64,000 nt of DNA from Phycisphaerae bacterium. GTDB lineage: Bacteria; Planctomycetota; Phycisphaerae; UBA1845; JAFGLZ01. Every line of letters starts with the position of its first letter. Positions within the stretch are counted from its first letter, which is position 1. The notes under the pieces were generated by a model, which was not told the DNA's origin, did not search any database, and saw nothing but the letters and a program-made list of their open reading frames with translations. This document shows positions 52,344 to 62,712 of the stretch, piece by piece. A program made the translations under genes and the position numbers. The stretch is from NCBI GenBank assembly GCA_016927755.1, contig JAFGLZ010000139.1, positions 1 through 64,000 on the forward strand, given 5' to 3'.

Positions 52344-54842
52344 GTGATCGACAGCGTGGTCAATGCGGTCGTACGCCTCCATCGTCCCATCCTCCTATCT
52401 TGTCTGGTGCTCGCGCTCGTTTCCATCGGGCTGCTGATGAAGCCCGGGCTCCGCGAGGACTACACGATCGAATCGCTTATCGCCGCCGACGACGAGGAGT
52501 ACGACCGTTTTCGGCGATTCAGCCAGGATTTCGTCAGTGGCGAGATCGCCCTCTTTGCCCTGGACGCCGGGGACCCGCTCGAGCCGAACAACCTCGGGAT
52601 ACTCCACGAGATCTGCGAATCGTGCCGGAAGATTGACGGCGTCGAGTCGCCCATGGCCATCAGCGAGCTTCCGGACATCGGACTCGGCGCCCTGTTTCGA
52701 CCGGGCGGGAAGCTGATGACGATCTATGAGCGACTCCGAGAGGACCCGTCGGCCCGGGACGCAATCGAGAAGGACCTCCAAAGCAACCCGCTCGTGATCG
52801 GCAATTTGGTGGGCAGGGACCCGAACACCGGCGGCTTGAACACGACCTCGGGCGTCCTGGTGCAGGTCAAGGGGGAGGGCGAGAGCCGCCGACGGAAAGT
52901 AATTGCCGATAAGCTTCGCGACGTCCTGGCCGAGGCGAAGGAGAAGCGACCGGACGCCAAGATGCTCCTGGGCGGGCCTCTGATCGGGCTGATCGAGATC
53001 TTCGAGGCCATCCGGCGCGACATGGCCGTCTTCACGATCGTGGTCTTCGTCTTGATCTGTGTGGCGCTCTGGCTGATCTTCCGGCGAGGCGTGCCCCTGC
53101 TTGTAGCGCTGACGGCGGCGGGGATGAGCACGCTGTGCGTGCTGGGCTTGAGCGTCGTCGATCGGCTACCGATGTCGTTGGTCAGCCAAACGGTGGTCAT
53201 CCTGGTGATCGTCCTGGGCGTGTCGATGTGCGTCCACCTATTGGTCGCGCACGAGGAGACGCGTCTCCACCGCACCGGACACGCGTTGGGCCCCATGCGC
53301 GACGCCCGCGAAACGCTTCGCCGAATGCTGGTGCCCTGCCTCACGGTGGCCACCACGACGGCGCTGGGCTTCGCATCGGTGTACATCTCCACGCTTCGGC
53401 CGGTCAGACAGCTCGCGACGCTGGTCATCATCGGTGTCCTGCTGGCGCTGGTGCTTGGCTTCTGCGCCATTCCGGGGTGGGCGCGGCTGGCGTCACGCTC
53501 GCCGGTGAGACCACACGATGTCGACTCTCTGACGCGCGGCTTGAGTCGAATAGGCGGTCTGACCGGCGGCGGCAGTCGCTGGCCAGTCGGCATCGTGGCG
53601 TTTTTCGCAATCGTCATCTGCTTCTGTCTGATCCGGGTGCCGTACGCGTTGAGCCATTTCGAGGCGGACTTCGTCAAGAACTTTCGGGAGGACAGCAACG
53701 TCCGACGCGTCTACAAGTTCGTGAGCGACAACCTCGGTCCCGTGGGGAATCTGGAGGTGGTGATTCGCCGCATGGACGAAAGCCCGATCCTGGGTCCGAC
53801 GGCGGCGCGAGCCATCGAGAGCGCCCGACAGAGCCCGTGGGGAACGAAACGGGACGAGGCCGATCCGAACGACGAGCGGCAGTTGATGTCGCAGATTCGC
53901 CGCCAACTCAGCGTGGACGTGGACAAGACTCGCGCGGGCGTCGCCCTCATGCTAGCGGTCGCGGAGCTGCAGCACAGGATCGAGACCGATCCGGACCTGC
54001 CCATACACAAGACCATCTCACTCGTTGATTTGGTCAAGCTGGCCTCCGTCGGGCGGTTGCTGGGCGTGTCGATGCTCGAACTTCCACGGTTCGAGTGGCA
54101 ATTCGCCCTGACGATGGTCTTGATCGATCAGAAGCTGAACCGGGAGTTCCTGCGGGGGTTCATCAGCCGCGACGGGCAGTCGCTCCGCGTGAACCTGCGA
54201 GCCAACGAGTCCGATGACGTCTACAACAAGCTCCGTGTGGTCCAGCGCGTCAAGACGATGGCCGCTGACGTCCTCGGACCCCAGTACGACATCGAGATCA
54301 CCGGGCTCTATCCGCTCTACGCCAAGATCGCGTACTACCTGCTGAAGGACCAGGTTCGAGCCTTCATCCTGGCCTTGATCACGATTACGACGTGCATGTG
54401 CATCGGACTACGATCAATCCGCCTCGGGCTGCTCAGCATGATTCCCAACCTCATGCCGATCGTGCTCTGCCTGGGTGTCATGGGCTGGGCCGAGATCCCG
54501 ATCAACATGGCCACGGCCATGATGCTGTCGGTGGCCTTGGGTATCGCGGTGGACAACACGATTCACTACCTGTCCCGCTTTCGGCGTGAGTTGGAGGTCG
54601 ACCAGGACTACACCGCCGCCATCGTCCGAACGCACCGGACCGTGGGACGAGCGTGCGTCTTCAATAGCGTCGTGATCGTCGGCGGGTTCTGGGTATTGTG
54701 CCTGAGCAAGTTCATCCCCACGGTGTACTTCGGCATGATGATCGGCGTGACGATGATCGGCGCGCTGGCTGGGGACATCATCCTTCTGCCGATGTTGCTG
54801 GTGCTGCTCCATCCGATCCCGGCGCGGCGGTTTCAGGCGTAA
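52344..54842 (+). CDS. RND/MMPL-family transporter
   Basis: 832 residues from a GTG at 52344. The layout is one N-terminal helix, a periplasmic loop domain, five to six helices (~230-400), a second loop domain and six helices at the end, as in the MMPL/HpnN/patched-like RND proteins. The proton-relay region appears as VALGIAVDNTIHYLSRF in the second bundle and VILGVSMCVHLLVAHEE-type sequence in the first. These transporters move lipids, hopanoids or hydrophobic compounds to the outer leaflet. No membrane fusion protein or outer-membrane channel is adjacent, which favours lipid transport over tripartite efflux. Confidence 0.82.
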   Translation: MIDSVVNAVVRLHRPILLSCLVLALVSIGLLMKPGLREDYTIESLIAADDEEYDRFRRFSQDFVSGEIALFALDAGDPLEPNNLGILHEICESCRKIDGVESPMAISELPDIGLGALFRPGGKLMTIYERLREDPSARDAIEKDLQSNPLVIGNLVGRDPNTGGLNTTSGVLVQVKGEGESRRRKVIADKLRDVLAEAKEKRPDAKMLLGGPLIGLIEIFEAIRRDMAVFTIVVFVLICVALWLIFRRGVPLLVALTAAGMSTLCVLGLSVVDRLPMSLVSQTVVILVIVLGVSMCVHLLVAHEETRLHRTGHALGPMRDARETLRRMLVPCLTVATTTALGFASVYISTLRPVRQLATLVIIGVLLALVLGFCAIPGWARLASRSPVRPHDVDSLTRGLSRIGGLTGGGSRWPVGIVAFFAIVICFCLIRVPYALSHFEADFVKNFREDSNVRRVYKFVSDNLGPVGNLEVVIRRMDESPILGPTAARAIESARQSPWGTKRDEADPNDERQLMSQIRRQLSVDVDKTRAGVALMLAVAELQHRIETDPDLPIHKTISLVDLVKLASVGRLLGVSMLELPRFEWQFALTMVLIDQKLNREFLRGFISRDGQSLRVNLRANESDDVYNKLRVVQRVKTMAADVLGPQYDIEITGLYPLYAKIAYYLLKDQVRAFILALITITTCMCIGLRSIRLGLLSMIPNLMPIVLCLGVMGWAEIPINMATAMMLSVALGIAVDNTIHYLSRFRRELEVDQDYTAAIVRTHRTVGRACVFNSVVIVGGFWVLCLSKFIPTVYFGMMIGVTMIGALAGDIILLPMLLVLLHPIPARRFQA

Positions 54843-54857
54843 CGCGCGGGAAGCCGC

Positions 54858-55883
54858 CTAACTGACGTGCACGATGGTTCGAATCCCCCCGTCCGCATAG
54901 GAGGCCGCCTGAGCGAAGGCGTCGGCAGCGCGATCGAGCGGAAACTCGTGCGTGGCCAGGGCGTCGATGCTCACTTGACCGGTTCGGTAGAGCTCGATGG
55001 CCCTGCCGAGGGTGTTTCGCGATCGGCGAAGCATGGCGATCGTCAGGCCCTTTCGCCTCGCGGTCGCGGCGCGGAAGGCGATTTGATCATCGGGCTGGAT
55101 GCCGATCACGAGCACTCGCGCGCCGGGCGCCGCCAGTTCGGTCGCGGCTCGGACGGCCTCGTTCGGCCCGGCGACCTCAATGGCGACATCCACGCCCCGC
55201 CCGGAGGTCCACTCGAGCATGTCTTCGACCGCATCCTGCCCGGTGGCGTTGATGGCTCGCTCGGCGCCGAATTCCTCCGCCATGGCGGCACGCTCGGGGA
55301 CGGGGTCGCACGCGATGACGCGGCAGCCCATCAATCGCATGAGCCTGACGATCATCAACCCAATGACGCCAAGGCCGATGACGGCGACTCGCTGGCCGAG
55401 GCGGGCGTGGCTCAGGTCCGACGCATGGACGGCGATGGCCAGCGGCTCCAGCAGGGGCACAACCTTCGGGGGAATCGAATCCGGCACGGGCTCGATGAGA
55501 TGAGCGGGATGCACCATTCGTTCGCGCATGGCCCCCGGCCAGCCGGGCAAGCCCAGGAACGTGTGGTTCGGACAGAGGTTGTGGTCGCCTCGAACGCAGA
55601 ACTCGCACCGCATGCAGGGAATCGCCGGCTCGATGGCCACGCGCGTGCCGGCCGGGACAGGCGTATCCCCCCCTTCGACGATAGCGCACGCCTCGTGGCC
55701 GGGGATCATCGGCTCGCCCAGCGGCTCGCCTCCGCTAAGGCCGGTCTTGTAGATGTGAAGGTCGCTGCCGCAGATGGCCACGCTCTCCACGCGTAGCAGC
55801 ACCTCACCCCGACTGGGCTCCTTCGGCGACGGCACCTCCTCGATTTGGACGCACCGTGCTCCGGTAATCTGGCAGGCTTTGAT
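54858..55883 (-). CDS. Zinc-dependent medium-chain dehydrogenase
   Basis: About 341 residues if translation begins at codon 55881-55883 (ATC), where homology starts as IKACQITGAR and a GGAG site lies seven bases upstream; TTG at 55961 and GTG at 55931 are canonical but longer starts. It belongs to the MDR/threonine and sorbitol dehydrogenase branch: catalytic zinc site VAICGSDLHIYK and GHEACAIV, structural zinc cysteines CMRCEFCVRGDHNLC, and the NAD fold VAVIGLGVIGLMIVRL. It oxidises an alcohol or polyol; substrate unknown. The zinc ligands are intact, so it appears functional. Confidence 0.85.
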   Translation of the reverse strand: MKACQITGARCVQIEEVPSPKEPSRGEVLLRVESVAICGSDLHIYKTGLSGGEPLGEPMIPGHEACAIVEGGDTPVPAGTRVAIEPAIPCMRCEFCVRGDHNLCPNHTFLGLPGWPGAMRERMVHPAHLIEPVPDSIPPKVVPLLEPLAIAVHASDLSHARLGQRVAVIGLGVIGLMIVRLMRLMGCRVIACDPVPERAAMAEEFGAERAINATGQDAVEDMLEWTSGRGVDVAIEVAGPNEAVRAATELAAPGARVLVIGIQPDDQIAFRAATARRKGLTIAMLRRSRNTLGRAIELYRTGQVSIDALATHEFPLDRAADAFAQAASYADGGIRTIVHVS

Positions 55884-55997
55884 GGCTCTTCTCCGTTTCG
55901 ATGGCTGTCGAAGCTCTCTCCAAGACAGCACAAACCTACTGTCACGTCCGTGACGGATCAACCAGCCGTGAAGGGGTCGCCTCGGCGTGGCCGGCAG

Positions 55998-56834
55998 CTA
56001 CGCCACCGAATCGCCCCGTGTCATCGGCAACCGGACGGTGAAGCTGCTTCCCTGGTCGAGCACGCTGTGTACGTCAATAGCCCCGCCGTGGGCCTGGACG
56101 ATTCTGCGCGCGGTCGGCAATCCTAACCCCGTTCCCTCTCGCTTTGTCGAGTAGTACGGCTGGAATATCTTTTCGACGTCGTCGGGCGGGATGCCGCATC
56201 CCGTGTCGATCACCTCGACAACGGCCATCCCGGCCTCATCGGCGCTCGTGCGGATCATCAGTTCCCCGCCCTGCGACATGGCCTGCTGGGCGTTGACGAA
56301 GAGGTTGAGCACGGCCTGTTTGACCTTGTCGACGTCGATGTCGCAGATCAGGGGATCCGACCAGAGGGCCGCCAAGACGCTGACCTTCTGGGACATCGCC
56401 TGCGGACGAAAGAACACGAGCAGATCCTCCACCAAGTGGTTCAGATCGGCTCGCTCGCGGCGCAGCTCCTGCCGACCGATGTAGTGCAGGAAGTCGTCGA
56501 GGATCTCCTGAAGGCGGTTGACTTCGATACTGAGCGATTCGACCTTGTTGACGCTGCGCCGGCAGAGGTCCGAGGTGGCAACGTCGTCGGCCTCGCGCCA
56601 GTCCTCGGCCAGGAGCTGGAGATTCACCTTGAGGGTAGAGAGTGGATTCCGGATCTCGTGGGCCAGCCCGCCCGTCAGCGTGGACAGTTCCGTCAGGCGA
56701 TCGGCGGCCTCGGCCGCCAGGGCTTGCCGTCTGGACTCGTCGGCTCGTGATCGCCGCAGGTAGCGCGCGCGGGACATCCACCACGCCAGGGCGACGCCGC
56801 AGGCCAGACCGACGATGAACGCAATGATGGGCAA
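55998..56834 (-). CDS. Membrane-bound sensor histidine kinase
   Basis: About 278 residues from a TTG at 56834, which has GGGAGG six bases upstream; the open frame reaches 56960 but lacks a site. One N-terminal helix (IIAFIVGLACGVALAWWM) leads into a dimerisation helix pair with the phospho-accepting His in LAHEIRNPLSTLKVN. The ATPase domain has the N-box LNLFVNAQQAM, G1 VIDTGCGIPPDDVE, F-box IFQPYYSTK and G2 GTGLGLPTARRIV. No periplasmic sensor domain, so it may sense a membrane or partner signal. No response regulator is adjacent. Confidence 0.88.
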   Translation of the reverse strand: MPIIAFIVGLACGVALAWWMSRARYLRRSRADESRRQALAAEAADRLTELSTLTGGLAHEIRNPLSTLKVNLQLLAEDWREADDVATSDLCRRSVNKVESLSIEVNRLQEILDDFLHYIGRQELRRERADLNHLVEDLLVFFRPQAMSQKVSVLAALWSDPLICDIDVDKVKQAVLNLFVNAQQAMSQGGELMIRTSADEAGMAVVEVIDTGCGIPPDDVEKIFQPYYSTKREGTGLGLPTARRIVQAHGGAIDVHSVLDQGSSFTVRLPMTRGDSVA

Positions 56835-56991
56835 GCCGATCCTCCCGTCGAGACAAGGCGCTGTCGGCAGTGTATCCGCCCCGCGGCGGGCGGCAAGGCC
56901 ATAAGAAAGGGCGGCATACCCGCTCGACGCAGGCATGCCACCCGGTGGGGATTCAGCCAAACACTCAGACGAAAGGCAGCGGGGCCACGCG

Positions 56992-59088
56992 CTAGTCCGC
57001 GTCCTGCTGCGCCTGCTTCCGCGACAGTTTCACGCGGCCCTGGTCGTCAATGGCGATGACCTTGACCTGGACCTCGTCGCCCAGTTTGACGACGTCCTGG
57101 ACGTTCTTGACGTACTCGTTGGACAGCTCGCTGATGTGGCAGAGACCGTCCTGACCCGGGGCGATTTCGATGAAGGCGCCGAAGTCCTTGATGCTGATGA
57201 CGCGACCGGTATAGATCTTGTCGACCTTGACGTCCTCGGTGATCAGCTCGATCTTCTCCACGGCGGCCTTAGCACCCTTGGCGTCGGTGCACGAGACCTG
57301 GATCGTCCCGTCGTCCTCGATATCGATCGACGCACCGGTCTCGGCCTCGAGAGCACGGATACCTCGCCCGCCCGGACCGATCACCTTCCCGATCTTCTCG
57401 GGATCGATCTTGATCGTCAGCAGTCGCGGCGCCCACTTGCTGATCTCTTCCCTCGGCGCTGAGATCGCCCCGAGCATCTCGCGCAGGAGCTTCATCCTCG
57501 CTTCGCGGGCGCGTTCGAGGGCCGCGACGATCACTTCCCTGCTGATGCCGCGAATCTTCAGGTCGAGCTGGACGGCGGTGACGCCGTTCTGCGTGCCGGC
57601 CACCTTGAAGTCCATATCGCCGTAATGATCTTCCTCGCCGGCGATGTCCGTGACCAGCACCCACTTCTCGTCGGTGTGGAACATGCCGACGCTGATACCG
57701 GCGACGGGGTCCTTGATGGGCACGCCCGCGTCCATGACGCTGAGCGTTCCGCCGCAGACGCTGGCCATGCTGCTCGATCCGTTCGACTCGAGGATCTCGC
57801 TGACCACGCGAACGGTATAGGGGAACTCTTCAAGACTGGGCATCACGGAGGTCAGGGCACGTTCGGCAAGGGCTCCGTGTCCGATGTCGCGCCGGCTCGG
57901 GCCGCGCGGCATCTTGACCTCGCCCACGGAGAACGACGGGAAGTTGTAGTGCATATAGAACCGCTTGTGAAACTCCACGCCGAGATCGTCGACGCGCTGC
58001 ATGTCCCGCGACGTGCCGAGCGTCGTGCTGACCAGCGCCATGGTCTCACCGCGCGTGAAGATCGCCGAGCCGTGCGCCCTGGGCAGGACCTCAATTTCGC
58101 AACTCAACTCGCGAATCTCGTCGAGGGCCCTGCCGTCCGGGCGTTTGCTCTGATTGACGATCAGATCGGTGACGACCTCCTCCTCGATCTTCTCGAGGAT
58201 ATCCATCACGTCGGTCCGCTCATAGGGCAGATCGGTGGCGTCTTCCGGCGCGAACTCGTCGAGGATTCGATTGCGAAGCTCATGGGTGGCGTTCTGACGC
58301 TCGAGCTTCGCGCCTTGCATCGTCTTGACCTTGTAGAACTCGTCGACGGCGGCGGCCCGGACCTTCTCAATCAGCTCCGTGTTGGGCTCGGGGGCTTGCC
58401 AGGGCTTCTCGGGAGCGACCTGATCGGCCAACTCCTTCATCATCGCGCAGATCTGCTTGACATGCTGGTGGCCGAAATCGATCGCGGCGGCCAATTCGTC
58501 TTCCGGAATCTCGCTGGCTCCGATCTCGAGCATGCTGACCTGGTTGACGTCGCCGGCGATGATCGCGTCGAGGTCGCTGGTCTTGAGTTGCTCCTGAGTC
58601 GGGTTGATGATGAACTCGCCATCGATCCGTCCGACGCGGACGGCCCCGGTGGGTTCTTTGAATGGAATGGGTGACACTAGCAGGCAGGCCGAGGCTCCGT
58701 TCATCGCCAGGATGTCCGGATCGTTTTCCTGATCGTACGAATAGCAGAGAATCTGAATCAGCAGGTCGTCGCGAAAGCCTTCGGGAAACAGCGGGCGGAT
58801 CGGGCGGTCGCATAGCCGCATGACGAGGGTCTCTTTGTCCCCAGGCCTGCTCTCTCGCTTGACGAAACCGCCCGGGAACTTCCCCGCCGCGTACATGCGC
58901 TCTCGATAATCGACGGTCAGGGGGAAGAAGTCGATGCCCTTGCGGGGCGTGGTGGAGACGACCGTGGCCAGAATGAGCGTGTCGCCGTAGCGCACGGTGA
59001 CGGCCCCTTCGGCCTGCTTGGCAATCTTCCCTGTCTCGATGCACAGCATCCGACCGCCGATGTTTTTCTCAACCTTGAACGATACCAT
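56992..59088 (-). CDS. pnp: Polynucleotide phosphorylase
   Basis: About 698 residues from the ATG at 59088 (GGAG six bases upstream; an ATG four codons earlier overlaps that site). It degrades RNA 3'-5' using phosphate. Two RNase PH domains (KRESRPGDKETLVMRLCDRP; MVALVSTTLGTSRDMQRVD-type block) flank an alpha-helical linker. The KH domain (GPGGRGIRALEAETGAS) and S1 domain (VISIKDFGAFIEIAPGQDG) finish the protein. It lies just downstream of rpsO, the classic rpsO-pnp pair. Confidence 0.96.
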   Translation of the reverse strand: MVSFKVEKNIGGRMLCIETGKIAKQAEGAVTVRYGDTLILATVVSTTPRKGIDFFPLTVDYRERMYAAGKFPGGFVKRESRPGDKETLVMRLCDRPIRPLFPEGFRDDLLIQILCYSYDQENDPDILAMNGASACLLVSPIPFKEPTGAVRVGRIDGEFIINPTQEQLKTSDLDAIIAGDVNQVSMLEIGASEIPEDELAAAIDFGHQHVKQICAMMKELADQVAPEKPWQAPEPNTELIEKVRAAAVDEFYKVKTMQGAKLERQNATHELRNRILDEFAPEDATDLPYERTDVMDILEKIEEEVVTDLIVNQSKRPDGRALDEIRELSCEIEVLPRAHGSAIFTRGETMALVSTTLGTSRDMQRVDDLGVEFHKRFYMHYNFPSFSVGEVKMPRGPSRRDIGHGALAERALTSVMPSLEEFPYTVRVVSEILESNGSSSMASVCGGTLSVMDAGVPIKDPVAGISVGMFHTDEKWVLVTDIAGEEDHYGDMDFKVAGTQNGVTAVQLDLKIRGISREVIVAALERAREARMKLLREMLGAISAPREEISKWAPRLLTIKIDPEKIGKVIGPGGRGIRALEAETGASIDIEDDGTIQVSCTDAKGAKAAVEKIELITEDVKVDKIYTGRVISIKDFGAFIEIAPGQDGLCHISELSNEYVKNVQDVVKLGDEVQVKVIAIDDQGRVKLSRKQAQQDAD

Positions 59089-59255
59089 GAGCAACTCCAT
59101 TCATGTGCGGATACGGGTCTGCAGCGACTGGCATGGAAGACCGCCATCGACTGGTAGGTCGGACTGCACCGACTGAGTGTGGGAATGCCGGGAAATGCCG
59201 AACGTCGGCACGGTAAGGACGGTCCGTGCGGACACTGACGCCGTTCGGGCCGCGG

Positions 59256-59525
59256 CTATTTCCGCAGCCCCAGCCTTGCGATAACGTTCTGGTATCTTTC
59301 CTGATCGGTCTTGGTCAGATACTTCAGCAAGGCCGAACGCTTGCCGACCATCTTCAACAAGCCCCGGCGGGAAGAATGGTCCTTCTTGTGCGTCTTGAGG
59401 TGTTCGGTCAGGTGTTGAATGCGCTCGGTCAGCAGCGCAATCTGGACTTCGGCCGAACCCGTGTCGCCGTCGTGGCGAGCAAACTCACCGACAATCTCCG
59501 TCTTCCGTTCATCCGTTATCGACAT
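59256..59525 (-). CDS. rpsO: 30S ribosomal protein S15
   Basis: 89 residues from the ATG at 59525, exactly the usual S15 length; a TTG three codons earlier is in frame. Signatures are [16 protein letters not shown] and [21 protein letters not shown]. It binds 16S rRNA in the small-subunit platform. The 167-base gap to pnp holds no clear terminator, so read-through into pnp is likely. Confidence 0.96.
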   Translation of the reverse strand: MSITDERKTEIVGEFARHDGDTGSAEVQIALLTERIQHLTEHLKTHKKDHSSRRGLLKMVGKRSALLKYLTKTDQERYQNVIARLGLRK

Positions 59526-59701
59526 TCGAGACAACCACCCAACCTGCCGACCGATCTGGGTCGACCGACCATATGAATTGGAAAACCGCTGCTACCGAAA
59601 CCCGATCCTTAACTCATTCCTACATTCGCCAGTTCACTTTCAGACCATACCATACCCCACGGGACCTGGCGGATCAACACCTTTTCGCCGAACGAGCGGG
59701 T

Positions 59702-60094
59702 CTAGCCCTGCGATCCCAGCAAGTTCTCCACGGCCGTGATGAGTCGTTCCATCCGGAAAGGCTTGTTGAGGTAGTCGTCGACGCCCAGACTACGCGCGTA
59801 GACTTCGTGTCTCTTGCCCGCATTGCCCGTGACCACGACGACGTACGGACGGGAACCGGCCTTGCGAGTCGGTTTGATCCCGTTGAGGACCAGGAATCCG
59901 CTCCGCTTGGGCAAGCCCATGTCCAGGACAACAAGGTCCGGGTCGTGGGCCTCGCAGACCGTGATGGCCTGATTGCCGTCTGTGGCCGTTGCGACCTCCG
60001 CCCCCGTCTCGCTCAACGTAGCCTCCATGGCCGCAAGGATGTCCGCATCATCGTCCACGATGAGGATTCGCTTCCCTTCGAGTGACACTGCCAC
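59702..60094 (-). CDS. Single-domain response regulator
   Basis: About 130 residues from the GTG at 60094, which has AGGAG six bases upstream. The whole protein is one receiver domain: acidic pocket ILIVDDDAD, phospho-acceptor Asp in LVVLDMGLPKRSG, the conserved Thr in VVVVTGN and the Lys in LNKPFRMERL. No output domain, so it works as a CheY/SpoOF-like phosphotransfer or binding protein. Its kinase is not adjacent; the histidine kinase near 56 kb is the closest. Confidence 0.9.
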   Translation of the reverse strand: MAVSLEGKRILIVDDDADILAAMEATLSETGAEVATATDGNQAITVCEAHDPDLVVLDMGLPKRSGFLVLNGIKPTRKAGSRPYVVVVTGNAGKRHEVYARSLGVDDYLNKPFRMERLITAVENLLGSQG

Positions 60095-60401
60095 ATCTGT
60101 CTCCTTCAAGACTGGACACTCTCAGGCTAGAGTCTATCGACCGAGAGGTCCTCAGGCAAGTAGATAGTCCGCCAGCGATGAATCCGCCGGCAGTAGACCT
60201 GTCTGAACCAAGATCAGATCCACTTCGGCAGGAGGAGGCTGGACGAGCGGGTTCCGCTGTCATTATGGCACTGGCTTGTTCCTCTCGGGCTGGGCTCCTG
60301 CCGATGTGGCAGCGTCCCTTTGAGGGACGGCCAGAGACAGAGCTAAGCTCAACCGCCTATAGGATCGACAGTTAGTGGCGACTCTCTTCGACTGGGGATC
60401 G
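60095..60401. other. Intergenic region with a small hairpin upstream of groEL1
   Basis: Nothing coding was seen. A perfect seven-base hairpin (CGTCCCT-TTG-AGGGACG) lies at 60313-60329. No CIRCE inverted repeat, the usual HrcA site before groE genes, was found on either strand. Confidence 0.4.
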
Positions 60402-60417
60402 TGGCACGGATGTTGCA
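60402..60417 (+). promoter_or_regulatory. Consensus sigma-54 (-24/-12) promoter upstream of groEL1
   Basis: TGGCAC, five bases, then TTGCA: an exact match to the RpoN consensus with the correct ten-base spacing between the invariant GG (60403-60404) and GC (60415-60416). It points at groEL1, 115 bases ahead. Sigma-54 promoters need an enhancer-binding activator, so this implies signal-dependent chaperonin transcription. Confidence 0.65.
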
Positions 60418-60531
60418 GCCTTAGAGATCGGCAGAAGGAACATTCCCCGTCCCGGCGCGATTGATGGGGAGTGAAGGCAGGGTTTCACGAATTGCACTAC
60501 TAAAGGTCGAGATTTCGAGAAGGAGTCATCG

Positions 60532-62214
<1,683 letters not shown>

Positions 62215-62290
62215 GACCTGCCCTGCAAGCGAGTCAACACAAACGGATACCACGTAGCCCGCGCGTGCGGGGTGATATTCCTGGGAGACG

Positions 62291-62608
62291 ATGAAGATGG
62301 CAAAGGGTAAGAAGAAGATCGAGATCAGGCCGCTTGATGATCGCGTCCTTGTGGAGCAGTGCGAGGCGGAGGAGCGGACGGCCGGCGGGATCGTCCTGCC
62401 TGACACGGCCAAGGAGAAACCCCAGCGGGGCATCATCCGCGCGGTCGGCCCGGGCAAACTGCTTGACAGCGGCGAGCGTGGTGCGTTGTCGGTCAAGGTC
62501 GGTAACGAGGTTTTCTACGGCAAGTATGCCGGCAGCGAGGTCGAGATCGACGGCGAGACGATGCAGATCATGCGGGAGAGCGACATCCTGGCCGTCATCG
62601 AGAAATAG
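62291..62608 (+). CDS. groES: Co-chaperonin GroES
   Basis: 105 residues with a GGGAG site before the [30 protein letters not shown] includes the mobile loop (residues ~18-35), and [19 protein letters not shown] forms the beta-barrel roof region. It caps GroEL rings. Placed between the two groEL genes; only one groES is seen, so it would serve both. Confidence 0.95.
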   Translation: MKMAKGKKKIEIRPLDDRVLVEQCEAEERTAGGIVLPDTAKEKPQRGIIRAVGPGKLLDSGERGALSVKVGNEVFYGKYAGSEVEIDGETMQIMRESDILAVIEK

Positions 62609-62712
62609 CCGCGAGGCGACCCTCATCCGGCGCCGGAGCCGAGAGAGCCGGGCGCGTTGAGCGGAGTTGCCGACCGGGCAGCCAGGCACGCAAGGCACAA
62701 AGGGAGCGACGC

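Noticed and set aside
54868-54892. tRNA T-arm-like GGTTCGAATCC
   Set aside because: It lies in the coding end of the zinc dehydrogenase (GGIRTIVHVS), and no acceptor, D-arm or anticodon arm could be built around it.
60095-60531. CIRCE (HrcA) operator before groEL1
   Set aside because: TTAGCACTC-N9-GAGTGCTAA was searched for on both strands and not found; the TTAGTGGCGACTC at 60372 lacks the inverted half.
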